Source: Peristeroidobacter soli (GTDB taxonomy: Bacteria > Pseudomonadota > Gammaproteobacteria > Steroidobacterales > Steroidobacteraceae). From it: DNA of 64,000 nucleotides. Below the pieces are notes generated by a model that saw only the letters and a program-made list of their open reading frames with translations, searched no databases and had not been told where the DNA came from. The stretch spans positions 1,300,803-1,364,802 of the forward strand of contig NZ_RYEV01000004.1 of NCBI RefSeq assembly GCF_004138485.1, read 5' to 3'. Position numbers and translations under genes: made by a program. Positions 17,940 to 28,981 of this stretch are shown here, piece after piece. Each line of letters starts with the position of its first letter. The stretch's first letter is position 1.

Positions 17940-18009
17940 GCCGATCTCCAGTCAACAATGCAATAAGAGGATTGGGTCGCGAGCACTGGCGCTCGACTGA
18001 TGAAGGCAT
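17940..18009. other. Upstream region of the amidohydrolase
   Basis: Short, AT-richer stretch that joins directly to the MqsA-like fragment; no distinct promoter could be assigned. Confidence 0.3.
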
Positions 18010-18114
18010 AGATCCGGCGGCCGGAATGGTGGTTGTTTCGCCCTTGTGGATGTACTGAAGTTCCCGGGTGCCGTACACCAACAACTCAGCGGCTTCGCAA
18101 ACCGGGCAGCTCAT
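18010..18114 (-). pseudogene. N-terminal fragment of an MqsA/YgiT-type zinc-finger antitoxin
   Basis: From ATG 18114 about 35 codons read SCPVCEAAELLVYG then YIHKGETTTIP, matching the CxxC zinc-finger domain of MqsA-type antitoxins (usual continuation TG-x-C-x-x-C is lost). The frame then runs into unrelated sequence. No toxin gene is visible upstream. Confidence 0.6.
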
Positions 18115-18206
18115 GATCACACCTCGTTGATCCACTCGATACCGTGTTTTAGTCAGCATGGCAACCGCTCGCACGCGCTTGCGCTACCCGTCGCTGGCCG
18201 TCAGCT

Positions 18207-18323
18207 TCATTTGCGAGCTGCCGGCCTGGATGACTCTTGCAACCCTTCGGCAGCTAACGCACTTGAACTCAAGTAGCCTGAAGCCACGACGAATACAAGG
18301 AATCTCTTTGCCGCATTGACCAT
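18207..18323 (-). other. Short signal-peptide-like open frame
   Basis: 38 codons from ATG 18323: basic start, hydrophobic core and an A-x-A-like site (SSSALAAEG), then a stop. Looks like the front of an exported protein whose body has been lost, or a very small secreted peptide. No family recognised. Confidence 0.3.
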
Positions 18324-18338
18324 CACACCCGCCCCAAT

Positions 18339-18466
18339 GCGGGAATATACGACCGCCTTGTTGATACTGATCTTCCCTGCGGCTAAATCGCAGTCGTGGA
18401 CGGTCAACGCAATCTGCTCGGATTGCCGCAGCCCAGTGAAGAAACGAAGCTCTTCGCAGTTGCCAT
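18339..18466 (-). pseudogene. Fragment of a tyrosine recombinase (phage-type integrase)
   Basis: About 40 codons read FFTGLRQSEQIALTVHDCDL followed by AAGKISINKA, the segment around the first catalytic Arg of tyrosine recombinases (usual FFTGLRPSE). All downstream catalytic residues (HxxR, Tyr) are missing and the ends run into unrelated frames. Evidence of a former site-specific integration event. Confidence 0.6.
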
Positions 18467-18479
18467 GCGCGAGCCCAAA

Positions 18480-18722
18480 CTCCTCATGCGAGGCGGCAAT
18501 GATGATCCCGGCTCGAGGTACACAATATTGCGAACGAATGCTCTGCTCGTTACATACGCTCCCGCTACATATGGCGCCGTGGACTACAGCGGCGAAATCG
18601 ATCTGGGAGAGATGAAGCACCGAATATTTCAATCGCAGCCGAGCTGCGTCGCCGCGTACACCGAGCAGGTCATCTTCTGGGGTGATAGAACGACGGTTGA
18701 ATGGACAACGCTCCAGGACTAA
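18480..18722 (+). other. Possible gene remnant of unknown type
   Basis: An open frame ending at 18722 has codon use like a real gene over its last ~65 codons (TYGAVDYSGEIDLGEMKH...TTVEWTTLQD) but no recognised family and no clear start. Confidence 0.3.
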
Positions 18723-19537
18723 CAGATGTTCATTGGGCGGAGTCTCTTCGGGCGACGACCAAAGTTTTACCGATCCATGACCTGCATGGTCTCTTCGCGC
18801 CAATGATGCAAAAAGATAGTCACCGTGAGTCCCTCCGGTAGGCTGGACCAAGTGGTATCCCCTATCCGACACGGGGAATTGGCAGCTCCCTCGAGACGAC
18901 AGGTTCCATATACAGTGCTCGAGGATTGGCCCGTTTCTCTCGTCCCCAGGCTCTGCATGGGCTCAGCACGAGGCCATTCGCCGCGACTGCGACGGACGAT
19001 ACATCACGAGTGCCAGATCTTCAGCGCTCAGGGATTCTGTGGCGGCGTTTCTGGAAAACATTGTCGACGTGATCCGCCGGAACGAGGCTTAATGGCGAAA
19101 GGATGGATCTCGCGTCGCTCGATCGTTGGATCCGGAATCGAACCGCTTCTCATCGGTAGCAGTGCGCCTCTTTCCAATACGATGTGATATCTCATACGCC
19201 AGGTGCATCTGACATCGGCTTTGGTCGTAACCGGTCAACGTCGACCACGCGTCAAGCAATCCACTGCGAGCGATACGCTGGGCGGTCCAGGTCGCGAAGG
19301 TTGACCTCGCCGACTCGATCGAAACAGCCGCCCGTAGTTCGCTCCATCCAATCAAGAGTGGTGCCGAAGGATCGCGACGATGTACATATCCCGGCAAAGA
19401 TGCATCGATCAACACACAGGAGTTCACCGCGATCACCTGCGGGGGTGCTTGCGCGGCCGAAACCCGGGGAGTGGATCCACGGGTAGACGTGCGCCGAGTA
19501 GCGAACAATATGCCTGTATAGACGGCGGGAGCGGCCG
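18723..19537. other. Degenerate region without supported genes
   Basis: About 815 bases of mixed composition between the recombinase remnant and the histidine kinase. All six frames were considered; none gives a recognisable domain or a good ribosome site. Likely eroded accessory DNA. Confidence 0.4.
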
Positions 19538-19654
19538 ATGCACGTCAATGGAGCACCGGTTTATGCATACATCGCACTTGCTACGGAAACCTTTCGCTGT
19601 GGAATGGCACCACAAGCATGGTTCTACGCGCACATCGACAAAGAGGACGCTGAC

Positions 19655-21604
19655 GTGACCGGTGCTTCTACTGCGCCGGAGACATGTCCGCGGAGCTCGG
19701 TGGAACTGCTCGCGCTGCTCGAGCATGCGCCGGACGGAATCTTTATCGCAGACTCGGAAGGTTGTTACACCTTCGTCAACGAAGCGGGCTGCCGGATGCT
19801 CGGATTCTCGCGCGAAGAGATGACAGGCAAGACGATGGTCGATCTGCTTACCGCGGACGATGTCGAACGCCTGCGGAAGGCCAAGGCGCTCATGTCGCGC
19901 GGTACAACTCACGTTGCCGAGTGGTCATTGCGACGCAAGGATGGTTCTTGGCTTGCGGTTGAAATGAGCGCAAAGATTCTCCCTGACGGTCAATGGCATT
20001 CCATAGTGCGTGACATCTCCGCGCGCAGGGTGAACGAATCGGAACGCGAGGCGCTATTGCAGCAAGCAAAAGTCATTCGTGACAGCCAACGTTTGCATCG
20101 AGCCGTGTTCGATCTGCTACCCGTCGGCGTGTGGATCGCGGACCGAACCGGGCGCATCGTCGACAACAATCCTGCCGGAGAGCGCATCTGGTGTGGCGCT
20201 CGCTACGTCCCGGTCGAAGAGTTCGAGCAGTACAAAGGATGGTGGCTCGAAAGCGGCAAACCGATCGCCGCCGAGGAATGGGCGCTCGCGCGGGCATTGC
20301 AGAAAGGGGAAACTTCCATCGGCGAGCTGATTCGGATTCAGTGCTTCGACGGAACCTTCAAGACGATCATTAATTCCGCGGCACCGCTGCGCGACGAACA
20401 GGGAGAAGTCTGCGGCGCCATCGTCGTGAACGAAGACATTACAGCGCTCGTCGACGCGCAAGAAAAGTTGCGCGCGAACGAGCACCTGCTCAGAACGGTC
20501 TTCGAGTTGCTGCCTGTGGGTCTATGGATCGCCGACCGCAAGGGAACGATCACGTTGACCAATCCAGCCGGAGATCGCATCTGGCAAGGAACGCGCTACG
20601 TCGGGCCCGAGCGTTTCGGCGAGTACAAGGGGTGGTGGCTCGATACTGGCGAGGCGCTGAAGCCCGAGGACTGGGGCATCGCTCGCGCCATCCGTAGTGG
20701 CCAGACTTCGCGGAGCGAACTGCTCCGCATTCAATGCTTCGACGGCTCATTCAAGACGGTCATCAACTGGGCGGCCCCGATCCGCACCGAGAAAGGAGAC
20801 GTCATAGGCGCGATCGCTGTCAACGAGGACATTACCTTCCTGCAGCATACTCAGGAGCAGTTGCGTGCAGCCGTGCGCGATCGTGAGGACATTCTTGCAG
20901 TCGTCACGCACGACTTGCGCAATCCGATCGCCGCCATCTTGGCGACCGCCGCTACAATCGACAAAGTCACACGCAACCCCCTGCACGCCGAAGTAACCAC
21001 ACGCGAGCTGACCGACGCGCTGCGCACCACAGCCCTGAGAATGTCGGGTCTGGTGGAAGACCTGCTCGCCGTCACCATGATTCAGCACGGGCGCCCGATG
21101 TTGAAGCTGGAGCCTGTCGCCCCGACGGAGCTGGCGATCAAAGCAGCAGAGGCCGCACGAGCGCTGCTCGAGGAAACAGATTTAACGCTCGAAGTCCGTG
21201 CAGGTGCTGATCTGCCAGTACTGAAAGTCGACGTCGAGCGCATACTGCGGGTCCTCGCCAACCTGTTGGATAACGCACGAAAATACACCCCACGGCCGGG
21301 GCGCATCCTCATGTGTGCTGATAGTGTCTCTGGAGGCATCCGTTTTTCGGTGGCGAACAGCGGAGAGCCGCTGCCCGCTGAGCAGCTTGAAGCGATGTTC
21401 CAACGGTTCTGGCAGGCCGCGAGCGTCGATCGCTCCGGCGCGGGATTGGGCCTGGCAATCTGCCGCTCCATCGTCGAAGCACATGGCGGCAGCATTTGGG
21501 CAGAGCCCGCCCAGGGCGAGCGCGTTAGAATTTGCTTCGTGCTGCCGCGGAGCGGCAGCACGATACTGGAAGCCGATCAGCGTCCGCAGACGCCAATCCC
21601 ATAG
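19655..21604 (+). CDS. PAS-domain sensor histidine kinase
   Basis: 649 residues from GTG 19655, preferred because AGAGGA lies 8 bases upstream (the frame is open from 19538). Three PAS domains: 1 at about 15-125, 2 at about 149-263 and 3 at about 279-393. PAS 2 and 3 are an internal duplication sharing LLPVGxWIADR, NPAGxRIW, YKGWWL, RIQCFDG and NEDIT. The HisKA H-box VVTHDLRNP has His419; the ATPase part shows N-box NLLDNARKYTPRPG and GAGLGLAICRSIVEAHGG. No membrane helix, so a cytoplasmic sensor. No response regulator is adjacent, so its partner is an orphan elsewhere. Confidence 0.9.
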   Translation: MTGASTAPETCPRSSVELLALLEHAPDGIFIADSEGCYTFVNEAGCRMLGFSREEMTGKTMVDLLTADDVERLRKAKALMSRGTTHVAEWSLRRKDGSWLAVEMSAKILPDGQWHSIVRDISARRVNESEREALLQQAKVIRDSQRLHRAVFDLLPVGVWIADRTGRIVDNNPAGERIWCGARYVPVEEFEQYKGWWLESGKPIAAEEWALARALQKGETSIGELIRIQCFDGTFKTIINSAAPLRDEQGEVCGAIVVNEDITALVDAQEKLRANEHLLRTVFELLPVGLWIADRKGTITLTNPAGDRIWQGTRYVGPERFGEYKGWWLDTGEALKPEDWGIARAIRSGQTSRSELLRIQCFDGSFKTVINWAAPIRTEKGDVIGAIAVNEDITFLQHTQEQLRAAVRDREDILAVVTHDLRNPIAAILATAATIDKVTRNPLHAEVTTRELTDALRTTALRMSGLVEDLLAVTMIQHGRPMLKLEPVAPTELAIKAAEAARALLEETDLTLEVRAGADLPVLKVDVERILRVLANLLDNARKYTPRPGRILMCADSVSGGIRFSVANSGEPLPAEQLEAMFQRFWQAASVDRSGAGLGLAICRSIVEAHGGSIWAEPAQGERVRICFVLPRSGSTILEADQRPQTPIP

Positions 21605-24245
<2,641 letters not shown>

Positions 24246-24632
24246 TCGAAGAGCGCGTTGGCGCGGCAGATTCGCATATCGCCAGATTAAGCTAAGCCCA
24301 AGAATGCGGCGGCAGGCGGGAGCTAATTAACAGGAATCGCTCCTTCTAAGATCACGTCGGATACGCCAACAGCCAGGCGAGGATCTAGCCGTTTCATTTC
24401 GATGATCGCTGCAATCCGTTCCGAGGCTGCTCCGTTCTTGCCCGAGCGACCGCCTCGGTGGGGATGGCAAACGATATCGGACGTTCAATCGCCGCTCAGA
24501 GCTCCAACGGCTTCAGCTCACGAACCAGCTCGATGAATGAGCGCAGGGGTTTCACACAAACCTCCTACCCGGACATGGAACGGCCGAGTACTTCCGGGGT
24601 GAGCCATCGCAATTTACCCGCCATCTACTCCA
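24246..24632. other. Intergenic stretch with a possible LysR C-terminal remnant
   Basis: No intact gene. On the minus strand 24495-24560 encodes EVCVKPLRSFIELVRELKPL and then stops soon after, which resembles the tail of a LysR regulator. Beside an alcohol-dehydrogenase tail this could be the leftover of a divergent LysR/dehydrogenase pair, but the match is short. Confidence 0.3.
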
Positions 24633-24858
24633 CGATGGAGCAAATATTCCGGGCCAGGATCTTTTCTTCGCAGAGATACACCTGCATGGTGGCCCTGCGC
24701 CGGTACGTCGGTTTCTGCCGCACCTCATCGATCTGATCACGAGTAACAAGATCGATCCGGGCAAGGTCTTTGACCTGACGCTCCCGCTGGCACAGGTCGC
24801 CGAAGCTTATCGCGCCATGGACGAACGCAGTGCCATCAAAGTGCTGCTGCGGCCATGA
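24633..24858 (+). pseudogene. C-terminal fragment of a zinc-dependent alcohol dehydrogenase
   Basis: About 75 codons ending at TGA 24856-24858 read HLHGGPAPVRRFLPHLIDLI, then KIDPGKVFDLTLPLAQVAEAY and AIKVLLRP, which is the closing part of MDR-family zinc alcohol dehydrogenases. The catalytic and NAD-binding parts are missing and there is no start. Confidence 0.7.
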
Positions 24859-24941
24859 GTGGCGATAGTCCAACCCAGAGGTACCGCACCACGTGCTTCG
24901 AAGAACGACGCGCCCCGATCGTCGTGCCACCTACCGACGCA

Positions 24942-25421
24942 ATGTACTGGCTCCGCGCCATCCTGGTTGTGCCGATCCTGCTCGCCAGCCCTCTCACGCT
25001 CGCAGAGGAATCGTGCGCGGGCAAGGATGCACCGCTGCGGGAATGCTCTGACCCACAGGTGAATCAAATGAAAATCCGCATCGTCATCGGTGACACGACG
25101 CTGAATGCCACGCTGGAGAACAATGCAACAGCCAGAGACTTTGCGGCGCTGTTGCCCTTGACCCTACAGCTGAATGATTACTCGCAAACGGAGAAGGTCA
25201 GCGACCTACCACGAAGGTTGTCGACGGCTGAGGCCCCGGCGGGCAGCGATCCCGCGATCGGCGATATCGCGTACTACGCGCCATGGGGCAATCTGGCCAT
25301 TTTTTACCGTGACTTCAGCTACTCCAGGGGCCTCATCAGGTTGGGACACATCGAGTCTGAAGCTGAGACCTTGCGAACGGCGGGCCCGCTCACAGCGACA
25401 ACGGAGTTGTCGACAGATTGA
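24942..25421 (+). CDS. Exported cyclophilin-like fold protein
   Basis: 159 residues from ATG 24942: signal peptide (YWLRAILVVPILLASPLTLA), a short linker, then about 110 residues of the cyclophilin-like family: MKIRIVIGDTTLNATLENN, ATARDFAALLPLTL, GDIAYYAPWGNLAIFYRDF and LIRLGHIES. Members of this family are small proteins of unclear enzymatic role, often encoded near oxidoreductases; here the neighbour is an alcohol-dehydrogenase remnant. The frame is open from 24855 but the signal peptide defines the start. Confidence 0.78.
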   Translation: MYWLRAILVVPILLASPLTLAEESCAGKDAPLRECSDPQVNQMKIRIVIGDTTLNATLENNATARDFAALLPLTLQLNDYSQTEKVSDLPRRLSTAEAPAGSDPAIGDIAYYAPWGNLAIFYRDFSYSRGLIRLGHIESEAETLRTAGPLTATTELSTD

Positions 25422-25590
25422 ATGGGGGTTGCCGCCCGCTCATGCGCTGACCCCTTCGCAGAGAGGCCGCTCCGCTCAAATCAGCTGTATGTCAAGAATG
25501 GGCGTCGATGCTCCGCGGTAGCTTTCATTTTCATCGTGAGTCCAGCAGGTATCAAAAGGTCCAGACACTCTTGTTGCACCGAACGCCGGG

Positions 25591-27036
25591 CTACTCGATG
25601 TGAATCTTGTACGTCACATTCCGGTAGGTGTTGAGTGCGGGCAATTCACCGCCGAAGCTGATTGTGTGGTCGCCCGGCGGCAGGGGCTGAAGCATCACCC
25701 ACGTGCCATAGAAGATTGCATCCTTGACGACCGTCTCACCCCGACCACCCCGAATGGTCACGCATTGCGGCGTGTACGGTCGGTAGTCATAGAGCGCATC
25801 GAAGCGCTGCCCGTCGAGCACGATGAAGTCCGCTTGGATGGCCCCGGACCCGTTTGCCGCCAGTGCTTGCGACTCAAATTGCGTACACGATATTGGCACG
25901 GGCGCATCCAGCCTCGATGTCATCAACTGCGCAAAAGCCGGCAAGAGAATGTACTTCCCTTGTGGGACCGTGCAGCGACGATTGATTCGCGCCTTCGCGT
26001 CGCCGCCGGCAAGGAACCAAACCGGACCGTTCTGATTGGCACCGCACAGATCACCTGTAATGTCCTGTGTCGGGTTGCGCTCGCGGGAATGCGACATCAG
26101 CCAAACCCAGTAGCGCTCAGCCCATATAGGCAACGTTTCGCCCGCCGTGCGCTGGTAGTACGGGACGATCCACTCGACGGGCGGCTTCTCTTCAGCATTT
26201 GAGGGTGGCACATAGAACGCTTGGTAGGCGGCTGGTGTCTGGTAGCGAAACGCATCACGTCCGGTATTGATGCGGAGAAAGCCCAGGTGAAGATCTCGGG
26301 TGATGGAGCGGCGCCCCGAAATCACACGAATGGAGTAGCGTTTCCCGGGGTTCAGCTTGATGCCGTTGACGCTGCCCGGCTCCCCGCCTCTCCATTGGCC
26401 ATTCTCGCCCCAGTACACCACCCGGTTGTCGAGGTCGATCGCGAGGCTGACCACGTATTCGCCGTTTGCGTCAGCGAGCCGCCTCATCTCGGCTTGCATG
26501 ACCTGAGTACCCGCGAGGGATTCTCCATCGGTCACGGCTACCTGCACGTACTCCTTGTCTGCCTGATCGTTGCCCTTCGCCAGGAAACTGATCTCCGCGT
26601 ACCACTTGCCCGAAGAATGTGACACGGGGAAGGTTGTCTCGCGACGATCAGTCAGCTCCGCCAGATCATCGAGCGTACCGGTAGGCAATTTGCGCAACTC
26701 ATCCAGGCGCGCCCGCGTTGTCGCATATACGCAGTTGAACTTGTCCGGGTCGCTCGACAGAACCTTCATCCAGTCGCCACGCTGGCTGAGGTTGCCAAGC
26801 TCGCAAGTTTGATCGCGGCTTCTCAGCCATTTGCGTTGACCCGCGCGTACCTCGCCGCGCTCGCTTTCGCTGCGCGTGCCGAGCACCTTCGAGTACACCG
26901 CGTTGAGATCGCCATCCGTTTCAAGCAGCGCTTCGAGTCGGCAAACCGGGCGACTGAAATCAGTGCATGCCGCGTTCGCAGCTGAGCTCAGATGACTGAC
27001 CAGGAGCAGGGCGCAAAAACGTGCGACCTTGTGCAT
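25591..27036 (-). CDS. Exported protein with LprI-like N-terminal domain
   Basis: 481 residues from ATG 27036 (signal peptide HKVARFCALLLVSHLSSAANA). Residues about 20-115 have the Cys-rich pattern of the lysozyme-inhibitor LprI-like domain (CxxxLxxLLxxDxxLNxVYxxxL; RKWLRSRDQTC). A beta-rich middle follows, and the C-terminal ~200 residues carry W-x-x-W-LMSHSRERNP, DLCGANQNGPVWFLAGG and RRCTVPQGKYILLP, a block I recognise as conserved in uncharacterised exported proteins. Periplasmic; function unknown. Joining an LprI-like head to this C-terminal block is uncommon. Confidence 0.7.
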   Translation of the reverse strand: MHKVARFCALLLVSHLSSAANAACTDFSRPVCRLEALLETDGDLNAVYSKVLGTRSESERGEVRAGQRKWLRSRDQTCELGNLSQRGDWMKVLSSDPDKFNCVYATTRARLDELRKLPTGTLDDLAELTDRRETTFPVSHSSGKWYAEISFLAKGNDQADKEYVQVAVTDGESLAGTQVMQAEMRRLADANGEYVVSLAIDLDNRVVYWGENGQWRGGEPGSVNGIKLNPGKRYSIRVISGRRSITRDLHLGFLRINTGRDAFRYQTPAAYQAFYVPPSNAEEKPPVEWIVPYYQRTAGETLPIWAERYWVWLMSHSRERNPTQDITGDLCGANQNGPVWFLAGGDAKARINRRCTVPQGKYILLPAFAQLMTSRLDAPVPISCTQFESQALAANGSGAIQADFIVLDGQRFDALYDYRPYTPQCVTIRGGRGETVVKDAIFYGTWVMLQPLPPGDHTISFGGELPALNTYRNVTYKIHIE

Positions 27037-27424
27037 CCGTGCGAATCCTCGATATGTTGTTCCGTCGCTCCACGGCCGCAGCACTCGTTTCTGCCGATGC
27101 AATAACGACCGGCAATCCTGGCAGCAGATCGCAGACTGCTTTGAAATGCGGGAGGCTCGAACACAAAGGTACGCGATCAGCACGCGATGCGGCTGTGCTC
27201 CTTTTCTCAGTCTCGACTTGGATCGCCAGGCGTCCCGCTTGTGCCCGAAATCAGACGATCCAGCGCCACCTCACGGCGCTCAACTGTTAGCCAGTAGAGT
27301 GCCCCATGTCGCCCCGACAGCATGACTCCCCAAAGCTCGCACCACCTCCAGCGCCAGCCGTGGGCGTACGCCTTGAGACTTGGCTGCCGGGTCATCAAAT
27401 GCCGAAAGCTCAGCGCTCGCAGTG
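27037..27424. other. Intergenic stretch, nothing recognised
   Basis: 388 bases. Open frames here lack homology and ribosome sites; the right end merges into the duplicated array segment. Confidence 0.35.
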
Positions 27425-27881
27425 GCCCGCGTTCTGATGCGCTGGACACGAGCAGTCATGACCTCGTCTACACGGAATATCTTGCCAGACTCGGAATCGT
27501 CGCGGCGCTGCTCGCGGGGACACTGAGCGCGCTCGGAGTGATGCTCGCCAGTGGATATGCAACTCACCCGTCCGAATCAGAAATGCGCGAGGCGCCGGAG
27601 CGTGAACGCGATCGCTTTGCTTCCTTGGACACTACAGTGTGTGGCTTGGTCCCAGAGGTCACGACCGAACGGACGCAATCTCGTGTGCTGTCGAGAGCAT
27701 CGACAAGAAGACTCCGTTCCTCGTTGCATTTCAGGAGCGCGGCGAGGATTCAGACGTATGGGCCGGACTCGTCGGCGACCCGCAAGGTGGATTGCAGTTC
27801 TGGGTGCTTGATTCGAGTCCCCACGGACAGCCGCAAGTCCGTGCCGAATATTTCGTAACGACACACGAGTGCCAGGAACCG
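27425..27881 (+). pseudogene. Frameshifted second copy of array gene 5 (13.9 kb)
   Basis: Closely similar at DNA level to 13,830-14,308, including the upstream segment AGTCATGACCTCGTCTA. The start codon region is replaced and a C is missing in a C-run (27651-27653; four C at 14075-14078), which shifts frame after CGLVP. The two halves lie in different frames. Similarity ends at GTGCCAGGAACC, as expected for a duplicated unit whose tail then diverged. Followed by repeat R6. Confidence 0.8.
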
Positions 27882-27987
27882 AGAATAGCGCCTCGATGTC
27901 GGATGGCAGCGCTTCGCGGAATAGGAGTTCCATGTTGCTCGTCCAGAAGACTCGTGACACGCACTTCACCGCCGACAAGCTACCTGA

Positions 27988-28073
27988 TCCGCACTCGTAC
28001 TTGGACTGCAGGAACAGAGCAAATCCTCTCCTCGGAGCATTCCACTGAGCCGCCTGTGGGTTCCTGGCGCTCC
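27988..28073 (+). repeat. Array repeat copy R6
   Basis: CGCACTCGTACTTGGACTGC then AGGAACAGAGCAAATCC. The inner hairpin pairs AGGA (28010-28013) with TCCT (28029-28032) and GAG (28017-28019) with CTC (28026-28028), a different sequence but the same bulged shape as R1. Confidence 0.6.
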
Positions 28074-28161
28074 ATACCACCGCCGATACACAAGCACGTT
28101 GACTTCTAGCAATGATTTGTTGTGTAATCGAAACGATCCACCGCGTAATTCGGTCATCTAC

Positions 28162-28407
28162 TTGAGCTTATACAACAGAATCGCTGTTTTTCGCGCAGAG
28201 CGGGGCCTGTCTCGGCGGCAATTGGCCGAAGCGGTCGGGGTGAACAATCAGACCATTGGTTATCTCGAACGCGGTGACTACCAACCCAGCCTGGAGCTCG
28301 CCCTGAAAATCGCGCGTCATTTTGGGGTGGCTGTCGAGATGCTCTTCTCCCTCGAGCACTTCGAATCGATCGCTACGACGCTCAAGCGCGCAGGAGAAGA
28401 TGAATGA
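28162..28407 (+). CDS. XRE-family HTH regulator
   Basis: About 81 residues; HTH core IAVFRAERGLSRRQLAEAVG, VNNQTIGYLERGDYQPSLEL, then ALKIARHFGVAVEMLFSLE. This is the small Cro/CI-like type. The start is uncertain: TTG 28162 or an upstream TTG at 28099. It overlaps the next gene by 4 bases (ATGA), forming the frequent pair of a YozG-like regulator with a membrane protein; it probably controls its own operon. Confidence 0.85.
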   Translation: MSLYNRIAVFRAERGLSRRQLAEAVGVNNQTIGYLERGDYQPSLELALKIARHFGVAVEMLFSLEHFESIATTLKRAGEDE

Positions 28408-28958
28408 AGACCGTCCGCGAAACCGTTCTGTCGAGGCTGGACAACGCTCTGCGCTGGACAGGAATCCCCGCCCGGGTCGCCGATCAGATGTCCGATGCGC
28501 CATCGATGGATTACAACCATCAACCATTACGCTGGGGCCCGATCTGGCCGATCGCATTCTCGTGCGCCCTGTTCATTTTTTCCTTGACCTGGCCGCCAGT
28601 GCTGGACCGGCTCTCCCCGGGCGCCGGCATCAGCATCCTCGCCGGGCTCATGGCTTCCATCGTGGGCACCGCGCTGGCTATCCATCCTAGCGGGCCCTTG
28701 GGAAAACCTTCGCTCGAAGATGATGAGCGCGAGGCGGCGCTGCGGAAGGACTCCCTCCTGTTTTGCTTCGGGCTGCTCGCCTTTCTCAATTGCCTCGGCC
28801 AACCCGTCCTGGTGATCCTGTCTCATTGGCAGAACTGGCAAGCCCCACGCAGCCTGGTGGTCGCGGCATCGGCCTTCATCCTGAATGTCACCTTGTTTGG
28901 ATGTTTGCCGACGCTGTATGCAAGCTGGAAATTGCCGCGGTTGCCGAAAGAAGGTTGA
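28404..28958 (+). CDS. Small integral membrane protein, partner of the HTH regulator
   Basis: 184 residues with about four membrane helices (near 46-64, 74-93, 118-136 and 148-168) and short polar loops. No catalytic motif. GGAG upstream, translationally coupled to the XRE gene. Regulator/membrane pairs of this layout occur widely, but their role is unclear. Confidence 0.7.
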   Translation: MKTVRETVLSRLDNALRWTGIPARVADQMSDAPSMDYNHQPLRWGPIWPIAFSCALFIFSLTWPPVLDRLSPGAGISILAGLMASIVGTALAIHPSGPLGKPSLEDDEREAALRKDSLLFCFGLLAFLNCLGQPVLVILSHWQNWQAPRSLVVAASAFILNVTLFGCLPTLYASWKLPRLPKEG

Positions 28959-28981
28959 TGCAGGCTGCCGCGGCGATTCAC

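Noticed and set aside
19089-19508. Possible gene on the minus strand before the histidine kinase
   Set aside because: Considered as a fragment of a Crp-type regulator, but no motif could be matched with confidence.
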